From: Candidatus Gastranaerophilales bacterium
GTDB taxonomy: Bacteria; Cyanobacteriota; Vampirovibrionia; Gastranaerophilales; Gastranaerophilaceae
Direction of reading: 5' to 3'
Assembly: GCA_944325865.1 (NCBI GenBank)
Contig: CALVBS010000006.1
Coordinates: 62,001 to 126,000 of the forward strand
Length of the DNA stretch: 64,000 nucleotides
This document shows, in pieces, positions 1 to 9,115 of this stretch. Below the pieces are notes generated by a model that saw nothing but the letters and a program-made list of their open reading frames with translations, made no database searches and had not been told where the DNA came from. The position numbers were made by a program, and so were the translations under genes. The number at the start of each line of letters is the position of its first letter. The first letter of the stretch is position 1.

Positions 1-448
1 TTAAAATGGATGTTCCGTCTTTGACATTTTCAACTATTTTTTTGTATTTGTCGTCAGGAATTTCCTGAATATCAGATTTGTTAACGACAACCATATAAGG
101 GATTTGAAGCTCTTCAAATTTTTTTATAAGGTTCATCTCGTAATCGTCAATTCCGTTATAGTCACAGATTATAACAGCGACATCGGTACGGTTTATTACT
201 TTCATAGTTTTTTCAATACGTTCTCCGGCAAGTTCTGTTGAGTCATTTATGCCGGCAGTGTCAAGGAATACAACCGGTCCGACAGGTAAAAGTTCCATTG
301 ACTTTTCAACAACATCCGTGGTTGTGCCAGCTATATCAGAAACAATAGAAACATCCTGATTTGTAATCCTGTTTAAAAATGCGGATTTACCGGCATTTGT
401 TTTCCCGAAAATTCCTATATGCAGACGCATTGATTTTAAAGCTTTCAT
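1..448 (-). CDS. hydF: [FeFe]-hydrogenase maturation GTPase HydF (3' end outside window)
   Basis: About 149 residues of the N-terminal GTPase domain are visible; the gene runs off the left edge. My translation gives a P-loop GIFGKTNAGKS (residues about 12-22), a switch region with AGTTTD, the G3 motif DTAG and the G4 motif NKSD. The wording around the P-loop (LHIGIFG, QDVSIVSD, GTTTDVVEKSMEL, PVGPVVFLDTAG) matches HydF rather than Era or TrmE. HydF is the scaffold that delivers the 2Fe subcluster to [FeFe]-hydrogenase, working with HydE and HydG, so H2 metabolism is implied. The ATG at 448 follows a GGGGAG ribosome-binding site by 5 nt. It lies downstream of rpsO on the same strand, beyond a terminator. 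The C-terminal cluster domain cannot be checked. Confidence 0.85.
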   Translation of the reverse strand, partial: MKALKSMRLHIGIFGKTNAGKSAFLNRITNQDVSIVSDIAGTTTDVVEKSMELLPVGPVVFLDTAGINDSTELAGERIEKTMKVINRTDVAVIICDYNGIDDYEMNLIKKFEELQIPYMVVVNKSDIQEIPDDKYKKIVENVKDGTSIL

Positions 449-470
449 TCATTCTCCCCTTATAAATGTA

Positions 471-508
471 AAAACGGCATCCCTTTTGAAAGAGGATGCC
501 GAATTTTT
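471..508 (-). terminator. Rho-independent terminator after rpsO
   Basis: An 8-bp stem CGGCATCC/GGATGCCG is followed on the minus strand by a run of five T. It lies 13 nt past the rpsO stop and before hydF, so it should end most rpsO transcripts. Confidence 0.8.
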
Positions 509-520
509 AGAATTTGAAAA

Positions 521-787
521 TTAGCCTCTGATACCGAGCTTTTTGATTAATTCTCTGTAACCGTCAAGGTTTCTGTCCTTGAGGTAAGAAAGTAATCTTT
601 TTCTTCTTCCGACCATCATCAAAAGACCTCTTTTTGTAGCGAAATCTTTTTGATTAGATTTTAAGTGTTCCGTTAATTCAGAGATTTTTTGGCTTAATAA
701 AGCAATTTGAACTTCTACGGAACCGGTATCTTTTTCGTTAGCACCATATTCTTTAATGATGTCCTGTTTGTTTTTTAAGTTTGGCAT
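521..787 (-). CDS. rpsO: 30S ribosomal protein S15
   Basis: This 88-residue protein has the normal S15 length and the family signatures [12 protein letters not shown], a central LTEHL, and a C-terminal [11 protein letters not shown]15 binds 16S rRNA (helices 20-22) early in assembly of the 30S platform. An upstream in-frame ATG would add 14 residues, but the start at 787 ([10 protein letters not shown]) carries an AAGGAAA ribosome-binding site at proper spacing and matches family length. It is followed by a strong terminator. Confidence 0.96.
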   Translation of the reverse strand: MPNLKNKQDIIKEYGANEKDTGSVEVQIALLSQKISELTEHLKSNQKDFATKRGLLMMVGRRKRLLSYLKDRNLDGYRELIKKLGIRG

Positions 788-912
788 TTTAATTTCCTTT
801 ATATTGTGAGTGACTATTGGCGTAAGCACTCTACACAGCTCATAATAATATATAAAAGAAAAAAATCAACAGTTCTGTTAAAAAGCCTTTACATAGTCTG
901 TCAAAAAACGGA

Positions 913-1437
913 TTAACCTCTCAAATTCAATCCGGCCCCGTACATCAACCCGTGGCGTTGTTCGTTGACGGCGTTTCTGCGGGCATCAAGTGCAAGCATT
1001 ACTGCTGAGTCGGCTGCTTTGGTATTTTTTATTAAATCTGTTGTATATTTTGATTCGTTTCTGAATTCTTTATCTTTTGTACTGCTTATTTGAGTATCTT
1101 CACCATTGTCGGCTACATAGTTTTTAACGAGTGTATCATATTTTGCTTTTGCAGTATCCTGTTGAGATTTTAAGTCCTGATAAATGGCTTCTGCTTCATT
1201 GTATCTGCCAAGAGCTTCGGCATAATCGGCTTTGCCTTTATAATAGAGGTTCCATGCTGAATCTGTATTAAGATTAATATTATGGCTTTTGCAGAATTGT
1301 TCCGCAAAGTCATATGACATAATGCTTAAACTTGAAAGTCCGCCAAAGCCTGTTTCTTTTTGAAAGTTAGCTTTACCTTCGCTGTCAAGTGAATTATAGT
1401 AATTTTTTACTGCATCTATTGCATTAATGTCCGGCAT
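913..1437 (-). CDS. Hypothetical protein, 174 aa, helical
   Basis: I do not recognise this protein. It has no signal peptide or membrane segment. It is polar and probably mostly helical, with a coiled-coil-prone stretch around residues 75-105 (ADYAEALGRYNEAEAIYQ onward). The C-terminus contains ARRNAVNEQRHGLMYGAG and ends LNLRG. The ATG at 1437 follows GAGGG by a suitable gap. It sits upstream of rpsO on the same strand but separated by about 125 nt. Its style (short, helical, soluble, lineage-specific) resembles other unknowns in the window, but I see no clear homology to them. Confidence 0.7.
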   Translation of the reverse strand: MPDINAIDAVKNYYNSLDSEGKANFQKETGFGGLSSLSIMSYDFAEQFCKSHNINLNTDSAWNLYYKGKADYAEALGRYNEAEAIYQDLKSQQDTAKAKYDTLVKNYVADNGEDTQISSTKDKEFRNESKYTTDLIKNTKAADSAVMLALDARRNAVNEQRHGLMYGAGLNLRG

Positions 1438-1540
1438 GATAATCCCTCTTTTTCCTATTATTATTTATATAAAGTATTTTTTTTGCGGGAAATTGCTTAA
1501 ATTTTAGAGTTTATTAAGAAATATTACAACATTTAGTGTA

Positions 1541-1569
1541 TTGTTTATAATAATATAAGTTTTTATAAT
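1541..1569 (+). promoter_or_regulatory. Sigma70-type promoter giving a near-leaderless GT2 transcript
   Basis: TTGTTT (1541-1546), a 17-bp spacer and a perfect TATAAT (1564-1569) lie only 6 bp before the ATG at 1576. Transcription would begin at or next to the start codon. No ribosome-binding site is visible. Confidence 0.6.
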
Positions 1570-1575
1570 TTAGCT

Positions 1576-2382
1576 ATGTTTATTTCCCTGATTGTTACAA
1601 GTTATAATTATGAAAAATATATAAAGGAAACGATTGAATCTGTTAAGAACCAAACATTTTATGATTGGGAGCTGATAGTAGTTGACGATGCCTCAGAAGA
1701 TATGTCTGTTGAGATTATTACAAAATCAACGGATTCGGATAATCGTGTCAGAACTGTTGTGAATGATATGAATATGGGGCTTGAAGCAACATTGGAAAAA
1801 GCTTTAAAGTATGCAAGCGGTAAATGGATTGCTATCTTGGAAAGTGATGATACTCTGACTCCTGATTATTTAGCCGAAAAATTTAAGATTATTTTGAAAT
1901 ATCCTGATGCCGCCGTTATTTTTAACGATGTTGAGCTTATCGGTAATGCAGGAAAAATGAAAGGTGTTGTTGAGGAAAACAGAAGATTTTTACGCAGTAA
2001 GAAATATCCGAGAAATATGTTTTGGGATATGAATTTGCAGAATCGTATAATGACATTTTCATCGGTTATGATAAGAAGAGATTTATTTGATCAGGTTAAC
2101 TGGAATACTCCGTCTGACAGATTGCTTGATTGGTGGCTGTATATACAGATGGCTTACGGAAATAAATTCTATTATCTGGATAAAAAGCTTACAAATTGGC
2201 GTATTCATTCTGACAGCTATATAAATCAACGCAGTTCCTCAAACTGCATTATGACAAATGTGCTTGCAATGATTGAGGTATTCAGGAAGAAACCTTCGTT
2301 CGGGTTATTGTTATTTATTTTATACACAATTCCTGCCTTTATTTTTGTGAAACTTATGAAAAAATTATTTTCAAGGCCTTAA
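1576..2382 (+). CDS. Family 2 glycosyltransferase
   Basis: A GT-A fold glycosyltransferase of 268 residues. The N-terminus LIVTSYNYEKYI is typical of GT2, followed by VVDDASED, and the D-x-D-type metal site is seen in ESDDTLTPDY (about residue 94). An acidic/tryptophan segment RLLDWWLYIQMA lies in the acceptor half. A hydrophobic segment near residues 243-260 may anchor it to the membrane. It should add a sugar from a nucleotide donor to a surface polysaccharide or lipid carrier; donor and acceptor cannot be told. It ends by overlapping, tail to tail, the RgpF-like gene by 29 bp. No Shine-Dalgarno is visible; see the promoter directly upstream. Confidence 0.88.
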   Translation: MFISLIVTSYNYEKYIKETIESVKNQTFYDWELIVVDDASEDMSVEIITKSTDSDNRVRTVVNDMNMGLEATLEKALKYASGKWIAILESDDTLTPDYLAEKFKIILKYPDAAVIFNDVELIGNAGKMKGVVEENRRFLRSKKYPRNMFWDMNLQNRIMTFSSVMIRRDLFDQVNWNTPSDRLLDWWLYIQMAYGNKFYYLDKKLTNWRIHSDSYINQRSSSNCIMTNVLAMIEVFRKKPSFGLLLFILYTIPAFIFVKLMKKLFSRP

Positions 2383-3247
2383 CTGCCTGACGTCTGATAA
2401 ATTCAGGAGTATTGACTAATATATAACCGAATATAAATTCTTTAATAGAGACTGGTGCTTTAAATTCTTTGTTATTTGTATTGCGGGTTCTTGCAAGATT
2501 GTTTTCTATTAATTCAACAGGATAGTCTGTTGTTCTTACAACTTCCTGCCAGTTATCAACGGTTGTGTAATTTATACATTCCAATCTTAAAATATTACAT
2601 TTCAACAAAGGCATTTTATATTTCAATATAAGGGGTTTCCATCTTTTAATTACCGGATTTGAAATATGTTTATAGGTGTCTATATATACGGCATCCTTGA
2701 ATCCATTACGGTAAAGCAGTTGTGACAGACCTATTTCATAGTTTTTGATGATAGTGTTTTTGCCGTTTTCATTTTTTATATTACTGATAAAATTCAAAAA
2801 TTCACCTGACATAAAAGTTTTTTTCCTGAGAACAATAAAATAACTTTGAATATGAGGTGTTTTTGAACCTATTCCAAAATAGTTTTTGGTCAATCCCCAG
2901 AAATCACAGTCTTTTTCTTCCATTGTTTCCAGAACTGTTTCAAAAGAAAAAAGCGGACCATAGCAGGAATCGTTTGCAAAAATAATTTCTTCATAATTGC
3001 TCAACCCTTCCTCTTTTATAATTTCAAATCCGCGTTTGTATGATCCAAAATCGTATTCTTTGTGTTCTTCTGAAATTATATAATCTGCGATATTTATAAG
3101 CTTATCTTTTTCAGTTTTGGGTAAATTATTGCAGGAAACAAATATAACTTTTTCAATACAGTTTTTTAGTGCTTTTAGATAATAAACTACATAGTCATCA
3201 ATGATTGAATCCTTATCATAATGTGCAAAAATAACTGCCCGTTTCAT
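2354..3247 (-). CDS. Rhamnan synthesis F (RgpF)-family protein
   Basis: This is a 297-residue protein. Its opening MKRAVIFAHYDKDS and the segments EHKEYDFGSYKRG and ANDSCYGPLF are hallmarks of the RgpF family, which is linked to rhamnose-glucose polysaccharide synthesis. It has no signal peptide; a glycosyltransferase-like role at the cytoplasmic face is expected. An upstream TTG would add 12 residues, but the ATG at 3247 has AAGGAGA at good spacing, and the TTG region is the promoter (an extended -10 on this strand at 3272-3283). dTDP-L-rhamnose could come from rfbCBDA at 24-27 kb. The link to rhamnose is inferred from the family. Confidence 0.85.
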   Translation of the reverse strand: MKRAVIFAHYDKDSIIDDYVVYYLKALKNCIEKVIFVSCNNLPKTEKDKLINIADYIISEEHKEYDFGSYKRGFEIIKEEGLSNYEEIIFANDSCYGPLFSFETVLETMEEKDCDFWGLTKNYFGIGSKTPHIQSYFIVLRKKTFMSGEFLNFISNIKNENGKNTIIKNYEIGLSQLLYRNGFKDAVYIDTYKHISNPVIKRWKPLILKYKMPLLKCNILRLECINYTTVDNWQEVVRTTDYPVELIENNLARTRNTNNKEFKAPVSIKEFIFGYILVNTPEFIRRQAVKALKIIFS

Positions 3248-3297
3248 ATATCTCCTTGTGTTTTCAGATATATTATAACACAATCTTTCTTATATTT

Positions 3298-3325
3298 TTG
3301 CAGGAATTTGTTTTCGTGTTATAAT
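3298..3325 (+). promoter_or_regulatory. Extended -10 promoter for uppS-rdgB
   Basis: TTGCAG (3298-3303), a 16-bp spacer, then TGTTATAAT (3317-3325), a perfect extended -10. The same TGTGTTATAAT wording stands upstream of rgpF on the other strand and of the TPR gene at 60933. Confidence 0.6.
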
Positions 3326-3354
3326 TCATTTGCACAATTTTTAAAGGAATTAAA

Positions 3355-4095
3355 ATGATAACTGTGGATAAAGAGCAGGAAATTGTTGATATAGTAAAGA
3401 ATACTAATTTGCAGCATATTGCGATTATCATGGACGGAAACAGACGCTGGGCTAAGGAAAAAAATCTTCCGTCGGCATTCGGGCATAAAAAAGGTGTTGA
3501 TGCTCTCAAAGCTGCAATGCGTGCGTGTGATGATTTCGGCGTCAAATATTTGACGGTTTATGCATTTTCAACAGAGAACTGGAATCGTAAAAAAGAAGAA
3601 GTTGATTTTCTGATGAATTTACTTGCCGAAACCATTAAAAATGAACTTCAGGAAATGCATGAAAATGGTGTTGTTATTAATTTTATAGGGGATTTAACTA
3701 AATTAAGCCCTAAATTGCAGCAAATTCTTGCAAATGCTGTAGATGTAACTAAAAATAATAATGGTGTCCGGCTTCAAATAGCATTCAATTACGGCTCGAG
3801 AGATGAAATGGTTCATGCTTTGAAAAATATCTGTAAAAAAGTTCAGGATGGCGACATAAAAATCGATGATATTACAGAACAAACAATTTCAGAAAATCTT
3901 TATACAAAAAATATTCCTGATCCGGATTTGTTAATCCGAACTGGCGGAGAAATGAGAGTTTCAAACTATTTATTGTGGCAGATTGCCTATTCAGAGTTTA
4001 TAGTTACCAAAAGATACTGGCCTGAATTTGACAAAAAAGCTCTTGCCGAGGCAATTACAGAGTTTAACAATCGTCAAAGAAGATACGGCAAGTAA
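3355..4095 (+). CDS. uppS: Isoprenyl (undecaprenyl) diphosphate synthase
   Basis: A cis-prenyltransferase of 246 residues, the usual length. The catalytic aspartate lies in MDGNRRWAK (residues 26-34). AFSTENW and the C-terminal RTGGEMRVSNYLLWQ with AYSEF complete the family pattern. It condenses isopentenyl diphosphate onto farnesyl diphosphate to give the C55 carrier used for peptidoglycan and surface glycans. The first about 18 residues are an extension before the conserved core; the ATG at 3355 has AAAGGA at good spacing. rdgB follows after 18 bp, probably in the same transcript. Confidence 0.95.
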   Translation: MITVDKEQEIVDIVKNTNLQHIAIIMDGNRRWAKEKNLPSAFGHKKGVDALKAAMRACDDFGVKYLTVYAFSTENWNRKKEEVDFLMNLLAETIKNELQEMHENGVVINFIGDLTKLSPKLQQILANAVDVTKNNNGVRLQIAFNYGSRDEMVHALKNICKKVQDGDIKIDDITEQTISENLYTKNIPDPDLLIRTGGEMRVSNYLLWQIAYSEFIVTKRYWPEFDKKALAEAITEFNNRQRRYGK

Positions 4096-4113
4096 AATGT
4101 TAAAGGTATTTTT

Positions 4114-4680
4114 ATGAAGATAGTTTTTGCAACCGGTAACCCTCATAAATTAAAAGAAATCAAAGAAATAGCAGGAGATTCCGATATAGAATTTATTCTT
4201 CCTCCGGACGGATTTAATCCTGTAGAAAACGGAGCTACTTTTGAAGAGAATTCATTTATAAAAGCAAAAGAAGCCGCAAGAGTTTCAAAAATGATGTCGC
4301 TTGCGGATGATTCAGGTTTGTGTGTAGAAGCATTAGACGGCGGCCCCGGCATTTATTCTGCCAGATATGCAGATACTCCGCAAAAAAGAATTGATAAATT
4401 ATTACAAGCACTTGCTCCTTTTGAGAATAGAAATGCAAAATTTGTATGTGCAATGACTCTTGTTGATGCTGATGGTCATAAAGTATTTTCGACAGTTGGT
4501 GAATGTTGTGGAAAAATAGCAACAAAACAGGCCGGTTCGGGTGGTTTTGGCTATGATCCGATATTTCTTGTAGAAAATTCTGATAAAACTATGGCTGAAT
4601 TATCAGAGGAAGAAAAAAATTTAATATCTCACAGGGGTAGAGCTTTAAGAACCGTAATTCGTTATTTATCAAGCTTATAG
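4114..4680 (+). CDS. rdgB: XTP/dITP diphosphatase (RdgB/HAM1)
   Basis: A non-canonical purine NTP pyrophosphatase, 188 residues. It hydrolyses dITP, XTP and similar nucleotides to monophosphates and keeps them out of DNA and RNA. The family motifs are all present: ATGNPHKLKE at the N-terminus, LADDSGLCVEALDGGPGIYSARY (metal and substrate site, written here as overlapping pieces ADDSGL and GPGIYSARY), GGFGYDPIF and SHRGRAL near the end. The start has AAAGG upstream. It is the second gene of a short operon with uppS. Confidence 0.95.
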   Translation: MKIVFATGNPHKLKEIKEIAGDSDIEFILPPDGFNPVENGATFEENSFIKAKEAARVSKMMSLADDSGLCVEALDGGPGIYSARYADTPQKRIDKLLQALAPFENRNAKFVCAMTLVDADGHKVFSTVGECCGKIATKQAGSGGFGYDPIFLVENSDKTMAELSEEEKNLISHRGRALRTVIRYLSSL

Positions 4681-4685
4681 GCCTA

Positions 4686-4714
4686 TTGACATAACAAAAT
4701 GCTTATAATAATAT
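4686..4714 (+). promoter_or_regulatory. Consensus promoter of the RND efflux operon
   Basis: A perfect TTGACA (4686-4691), 17-bp spacer, and TAATAT (4709-4714). The -10 overlaps the palindrome at 4711-4738, and the start codon of the adaptor gene is 115 bp downstream. Confidence 0.65.
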
Positions 4715-4738
4715 TGTGTTGCAAAAACAACACAATAT
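4711..4738. promoter_or_regulatory. Perfect 11-bp palindrome, probable repressor operator
   Basis: ATATTGTGTTG is repeated in inverse orientation after a 6-nt gap. It covers the end of the -10 and the predicted transcription start of the efflux operon, the usual place for a TetR- or MarR-type operator. No T-run follows, so it is not a terminator. No regulator gene is next to it. That it is an operator is inference. Confidence 0.55.
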
Positions 4739-4829
4739 AATATGTCAGATTTTTGATTTTTTGCTAAAATAAATATATATACTAATTTACATATAAATAT
4801 ACAAAATACCGGTAAACAGGGGAGCAAAA

Positions 4830-5963
4830 ATGAAGAAAAATATAATAATTATAATTGCAATAATTATAGCTGCAGTTATATTCCGATATGGATTTAATGT
4901 ATATGACAACATACGTCAGGGACGGATGTCTAAAAATAAAAAAGCACCTGAAGTAACTGTTGCACAAATTAAAGAAAATGAAATAATACGAAGTTTTGAG
5001 GCTCCGGGGCGTGTGGTATCAAAGTATCAGGTTAATGTTCTTGCACGTATTTCGGGTTATTTGCAGAAAAGCTATTTTAAAGAAGGTGATTTTGTAAAGG
5101 CCGGTCAAACACTGTTTTTGATTGAACCTCAGGAATTTTCAAATGCTGCGGATGTTGCAAAAGCTGATGTTGAAAATACCAGAGCTCAGCTTGTATATGC
5201 TGAAAAACAGTTAGCCCGTGCAAAGGAACTTGTTGCTAAAGATTATATAGCTAAATCCCAGTATGATAATCTTCTGGCACAAAGGGATTCATTGAAAGCA
5301 CAGCTTGCATCTGCAGAGGCAAGATATAATGATACAAACAGAAGTCTGGGTTATACTCATGTAAAAGCTCCTGTGGACGGGAGAATAGGTATAATTACCG
5401 TAACTCTGGGAAACTATGTTACACCGAGTTCAGGTCCGCTTACAACAATTAACAGTACGGATCCGATATATGTAACATTCCCGCTTGACAGTACAGATTT
5501 TAATGCTCTTTCTGCTGCTGACGGGGCAGATCATAAAAATCGAAAAACCGAAATATATTTTTCAAACGGACAGAAGTATCCTCTTATAGGTACTCAGGAT
5601 TTTCACGATAACAAAATTGATCAGTCAACCGGTACCGTTACAATGAGAGCTACTTTCCAAAACCCTAATAATCAGCTTTTACACGGTGAATTTGTTACTG
5701 TGAAGTTATATTCAAATAATCCTGTGAAAACCCCTGTAGTTCCACAGACCGCGGTACAGGAAAATCAAGCGGGTAAATATGTGTATAAACTTGACGAAAA
5801 TGACTTGCCCCAGCTTGTTTACATAAAAATCGGAGAACAACAGGGAACAAATTGGATTGTTAATGAGGGATTGAAAGCCGGTGACAGAATTGTTATAGAC
5901 GGTTTGCAAAAAGTCGTTCCGGGGCAGCCTGTTACCGTTGTAACCGAACAAAATAAAGATTAG
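4830..5963 (+). CDS. RND efflux periplasmic adaptor (membrane fusion protein)
   Basis: 377 residues. An N-terminal hydrophobic segment (residues 4-19, very isoleucine-rich) anchors or exports it. The biotinyl-lipoyl-like half motif GYLQKSYFKEGDFVKAGQ (about 75-92), a helical hairpin (about 105-170) and the second half motif VKAPVDGRIG follow in the AcrA/MexA order, with beta-barrel and membrane-proximal domains at the C-terminus. It joins the inner-membrane pump to the TolC-type channel. There is no lipobox cysteine, unlike AcrA. It is the first gene of a three-gene operon, 23 bp ahead of the pump gene. A GGGGAG ribosome-binding site precedes the ATG. Confidence 0.93.
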   Translation: MKKNIIIIIAIIIAAVIFRYGFNVYDNIRQGRMSKNKKAPEVTVAQIKENEIIRSFEAPGRVVSKYQVNVLARISGYLQKSYFKEGDFVKAGQTLFLIEPQEFSNAADVAKADVENTRAQLVYAEKQLARAKELVAKDYIAKSQYDNLLAQRDSLKAQLASAEARYNDTNRSLGYTHVKAPVDGRIGIITVTLGNYVTPSSGPLTTINSTDPIYVTFPLDSTDFNALSAADGADHKNRKTEIYFSNGQKYPLIGTQDFHDNKIDQSTGTVTMRATFQNPNNQLLHGEFVTVKLYSNNPVKTPVVPQTAVQENQAGKYVYKLDENDLPQLVYIKIGEQQGTNWIVNEGLKAGDRIVIDGLQKVVPGQPVTVVTEQNKD

Positions 5964-5986
5964 TCTTTAATTAAGGAAATTTAATA

Positions 5987-8900
5987 ATGGATGAAAAATC
6001 AGGAAATATATTTATAAAACGTCCTAAGCTTGCGATAGTTATATCTCTTGTAATTATGCTTGCCGGAATGTTAATGATAACAAACTTACCTCTTGAAGAA
6101 TATCCGTCGATTACACCTCCGCAGGTTGTTGTAAGTGCGACTTATTCCGGTGCGAGTTCGGATGTAATTGAATCAACAATAGCGGCTCCTGTTGAAGCTC
6201 AGCTGAACGGTGTTGAAGATATGATTTATATGTCTTCTACTTCAAGAAACGGTTCTTATGAACTGACTCTGTTTTTTGAAATCGGTTCCGACCCTGATAT
6301 GGCGGTTGTAAACGTACAAAATAACCTTCAGCTTGTTACTCCGAGATTGCCTGAAGAAGTTAAACGATATGGTTTGACTGTTAGAAAAACCACGGGCGGT
6401 CCCGGGTTGATGATGATTGCGATTAACTCTCCGAGCGGAACTTACGATTCTTTATACGTTGCAAACTACGCCTCAATTTATATCAAAGATGAACTTGCAC
6501 GTATCAAAGGGGTAGGTAAAGTCGCTGTATTTGGCTCTGCCGATTATTCAATGAGGATATGGCTTGATGCCACGAAAATGGCGAATTTAGGGGTTTCGGT
6601 GAGCGAAGTTAATGCTGCAATTCAGGCCCAAAATATTCAGGCTCCTGCCGGAGACCTTGGTGTTGAACCTATGGTTAACAAACAGCTTATTAAATTAACT
6701 ATGAGAACAAAAGGACGTCTTCAAACTCCTGAAGAGTTTGAAAATATTGTTGTACGTTCAAAACCAGACGGTTCGCAGGTCAAAATTAAAGATATCGGAA
6801 GAGTTGAACTCGGTGCGGAAAGTTATTCTTATTTCTCACGTATAGGCGGAAGACAGTCTGCAATTATTTCTGTAAGTCAGCTGCCTGAAGCTAATGCCGT
6901 TGATCTTTCAAATAAAATAAGAAAAAAAATGGAAGAATTGAGTAAAAGTTTCCCGCAGGGTATTGAGTATAAAATTCAGCGTGATGAAACAGAGTTTGTA
7001 AGAGAATCTATCAACGAGGTTATTCATGCAATAGGTCTGGCAGTAATACTGGTAGGTATCGTTACTTATCTGTTTCTTGGAAGCGGAAGGGCCGCACTTA
7101 TACCTTTCTGTGCAATTCCTGTTTCATTAATCGGTGTATTTATATTTATGAATTTGCTCGGGTTTTCAATAAACCTATTGATATTATTTGCACTTGTGCT
7201 TGCTGTAGGTCTGGTAGTTGACGATGCTATTGTTGTACTTGAAAACACACAGCGTCATATTCAGGAAGGTAAAAATCCTAAAGATGCTACGGAAATTACA
7301 ATGAAAGAAGTATTCGGTGCGGTTCTTGCAACGTCTCTGGTATTGATGGCAGTATTTGTTCCGGTTTCATTTATGACCGGTATTACCGGACAGATGTTCA
7401 GACAGTTTGCTCTGTGTATTGCGTCATCTATCGGTTTGTCAACAGTTGTTGCTCTAACTCTTGCTCCGGCACTTTGTTCAATGATTCTTAAATCAGGTGA
7501 AGAACATAGTGATTTTAAGTTTATTCAGGATTTTGACAACTGGTTTAACAAAGTTAGAGACAAATATCTTGAGGGGGCTAAAGTCTTTATAGATTCTCCT
7601 AAATTAACTATCGTAACCTTTTTGATAATAATGGTTTCGATAGTAGGATTATTTAAAATTATACCTACGGGATTTCTTCCTACTGAAGATAAGGGGGCTA
7701 TATTTACGCAAATTCAGCTTCCTGACGGATCTTCCGCATCAAGAACCGATGAAGTAACAAAAGAAATCGAGCAGGAACTTTTGAAAATCCCGGGGGTAAG
7801 GAGTACGATTACTCTTGTAGGTTTTTCAGGTGAAAATACCTCTCTGATAGTATCAGAACTGGAGAACTGGTCAAAACGTAAATCTAAGGACCTTCAAATG
7901 CAGACAATTTTGAGTAAGGTTCAAAAACAATTTGCCAATTACCCTTCTGCAACTATTGCTTCATTCTCTCCGCCAGCAATTTCAGGTTTGGGTATGTTTG
8001 GCGGATTTGAGTTTCAGCTTCTTGACAAAGGTGACAGAACTCCGCAGGAATTTTATGATGAAGCCGTTAAACTTATGCAGATTGCAAACAAAGATCCGCA
8101 TTTTTCAATGGTATATTCATCATATACAGCTAATCTGCCTCAGTTATTACTTGATGTTGATGTTCCGAAAGCAATGGCACAGGGTGTTGAAGTTACAGAA
8201 ATTTATAATGCACTCGCATCTTATTTCGGCAAATCATATGTAAATGACTTTAATAAATTCGGGCGTGTTTACCGTGTATATTTGCAGGCAGACGCTCCGT
8301 TCCGTGAAAAACAGGCGGATTTGGATAAAATCTTTGTAAAAAATAATCAGGGAACAATGGTTCCGTTATCAGCGGTTGTAAAGATTAAAAATATTGTAGG
8401 ACCATACAGTCAGGCAAGATTTAATATGTATCCGTCAATAGCCATAAACGGTATGGCCAGATCGGGCGTAAGTTCCGGACAGGCAATGAATACTATGGCT
8501 GAAATTGCCGATAAAAATTTGCCGAAAGACATGGGGTATGCTTGGTCCGGAAGTTCTTTGCAGGAACACGAATCCAGCGGTCAAATCGGGCCAATTCTTG
8601 CAATGTCACTGGTATTCATTTACCTTTTCCTTGTAGGACTTTATGAAAGCTGGATGCTTCCGGTAGCAGTAATGCTTATATCTCCGGTTGCATTAATCGG
8701 GGCGTTGTTCTTCCAGTATGTCGCAGGGTATTCGCTTGATATTTATGCACAAATCGGTCTTGTTATGTTAATCGGTTTGAGTACAAAACAGGCAATTTTG
8801 ATTATTGAATTTGCAAAGGACGCTCACGAAGCAGGCATGAGTATTAAAGATGCGGCAATGCAGGCGGCAAAATTGAGGTTCAGAGCTGTTATGATGACAA

Positions 8901-9115
8901 ATATTGCGTTCATCCTCGGACTTTTGCCTCTTGTATTCGCGGCCGGTGCCGGTGCAGCAAGCCGTCATTCGGTCGGTATGACGGTATTCGGCGGTATGAT
9001 GGCCGTTGCCTTTATAGGTACTTTCCTTGTCCCTGCATTTTATGTAATGATTGAACAGTTCAAAATCAATGTGGCAAAATTTATAAAAGAAAAAAGGAAT
9101 AAAAATAATGTATAA
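5987..9115 (+). CDS. RND multidrug efflux permease (HAE-1 family)
   Basis: 1042 residues, the normal AcrB/MexB length with twelve expected membrane helices and two large periplasmic loops. The N-terminus IFIKRPKLAIVISLVIML and the proton-relay motif VVDDAIVVLEN in TM4 (about residues 405-415) are diagnostic of the hydrophobe/amphiphile exporters. Near the C-terminus GLSTKQAILIIEFA supplies the conserved lysine of TM10. It uses the proton gradient to export substrates through the partner channel. The substrate cannot be read from the sequence. Its 3' end overlaps the TolC-like gene by 8 bp, so the two are translationally coupled. Confidence 0.96.
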   Translation: MDEKSGNIFIKRPKLAIVISLVIMLAGMLMITNLPLEEYPSITPPQVVVSATYSGASSDVIESTIAAPVEAQLNGVEDMIYMSSTSRNGSYELTLFFEIGSDPDMAVVNVQNNLQLVTPRLPEEVKRYGLTVRKTTGGPGLMMIAINSPSGTYDSLYVANYASIYIKDELARIKGVGKVAVFGSADYSMRIWLDATKMANLGVSVSEVNAAIQAQNIQAPAGDLGVEPMVNKQLIKLTMRTKGRLQTPEEFENIVVRSKPDGSQVKIKDIGRVELGAESYSYFSRIGGRQSAIISVSQLPEANAVDLSNKIRKKMEELSKSFPQGIEYKIQRDETEFVRESINEVIHAIGLAVILVGIVTYLFLGSGRAALIPFCAIPVSLIGVFIFMNLLGFSINLLILFALVLAVGLVVDDAIVVLENTQRHIQEGKNPKDATEITMKEVFGAVLATSLVLMAVFVPVSFMTGITGQMFRQFALCIASSIGLSTVVALTLAPALCSMILKSGEEHSDFKFIQDFDNWFNKVRDKYLEGAKVFIDSPKLTIVTFLIIMVSIVGLFKIIPTGFLPTEDKGAIFTQIQLPDGSSASRTDEVTKEIEQELLKIPGVRSTITLVGFSGENTSLIVSELENWSKRKSKDLQMQTILSKVQKQFANYPSATIASFSPPAISGLGMFGGFEFQLLDKGDRTPQEFYDEAVKLMQIANKDPHFSMVYSSYTANLPQLLLDVDVPKAMAQGVEVTEIYNALASYFGKSYVNDFNKFGRVYRVYLQADAPFREKQADLDKIFVKNNQGTMVPLSAVVKIKNIVGPYSQARFNMYPSIAINGMARSGVSSGQAMNTMAEIADKNLPKDMGYAWSGSSLQEHESSGQIGPILAMSLVFIYLFLVGLYESWMLPVAVMLISPVALIGALFFQYVAGYSLDIYAQIGLVMLIGLSTKQAILIIEFAKDAHEAGMSIKDAAMQAAKLRFRAVMMTNIAFILGLLPLVFAAGAGAASRHSVGMTVFGGMMAVAFIGTFLVPAFYVMIEQFKINVAKFIKEKRNKNNV

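Noticed and set aside
3248-3283. TTG start for the RgpF-like gene reading M-C-Y-N
   Set aside because: The TTG is part of the TTGTGTTATAAT promoter; the ATG at 3247 has AAGGAGA.
7932-8243. 103-aa frame inside the RND permease gene
   Set aside because: Same-strand shadow of a gene with clear family-wide similarity; no independent start signals.
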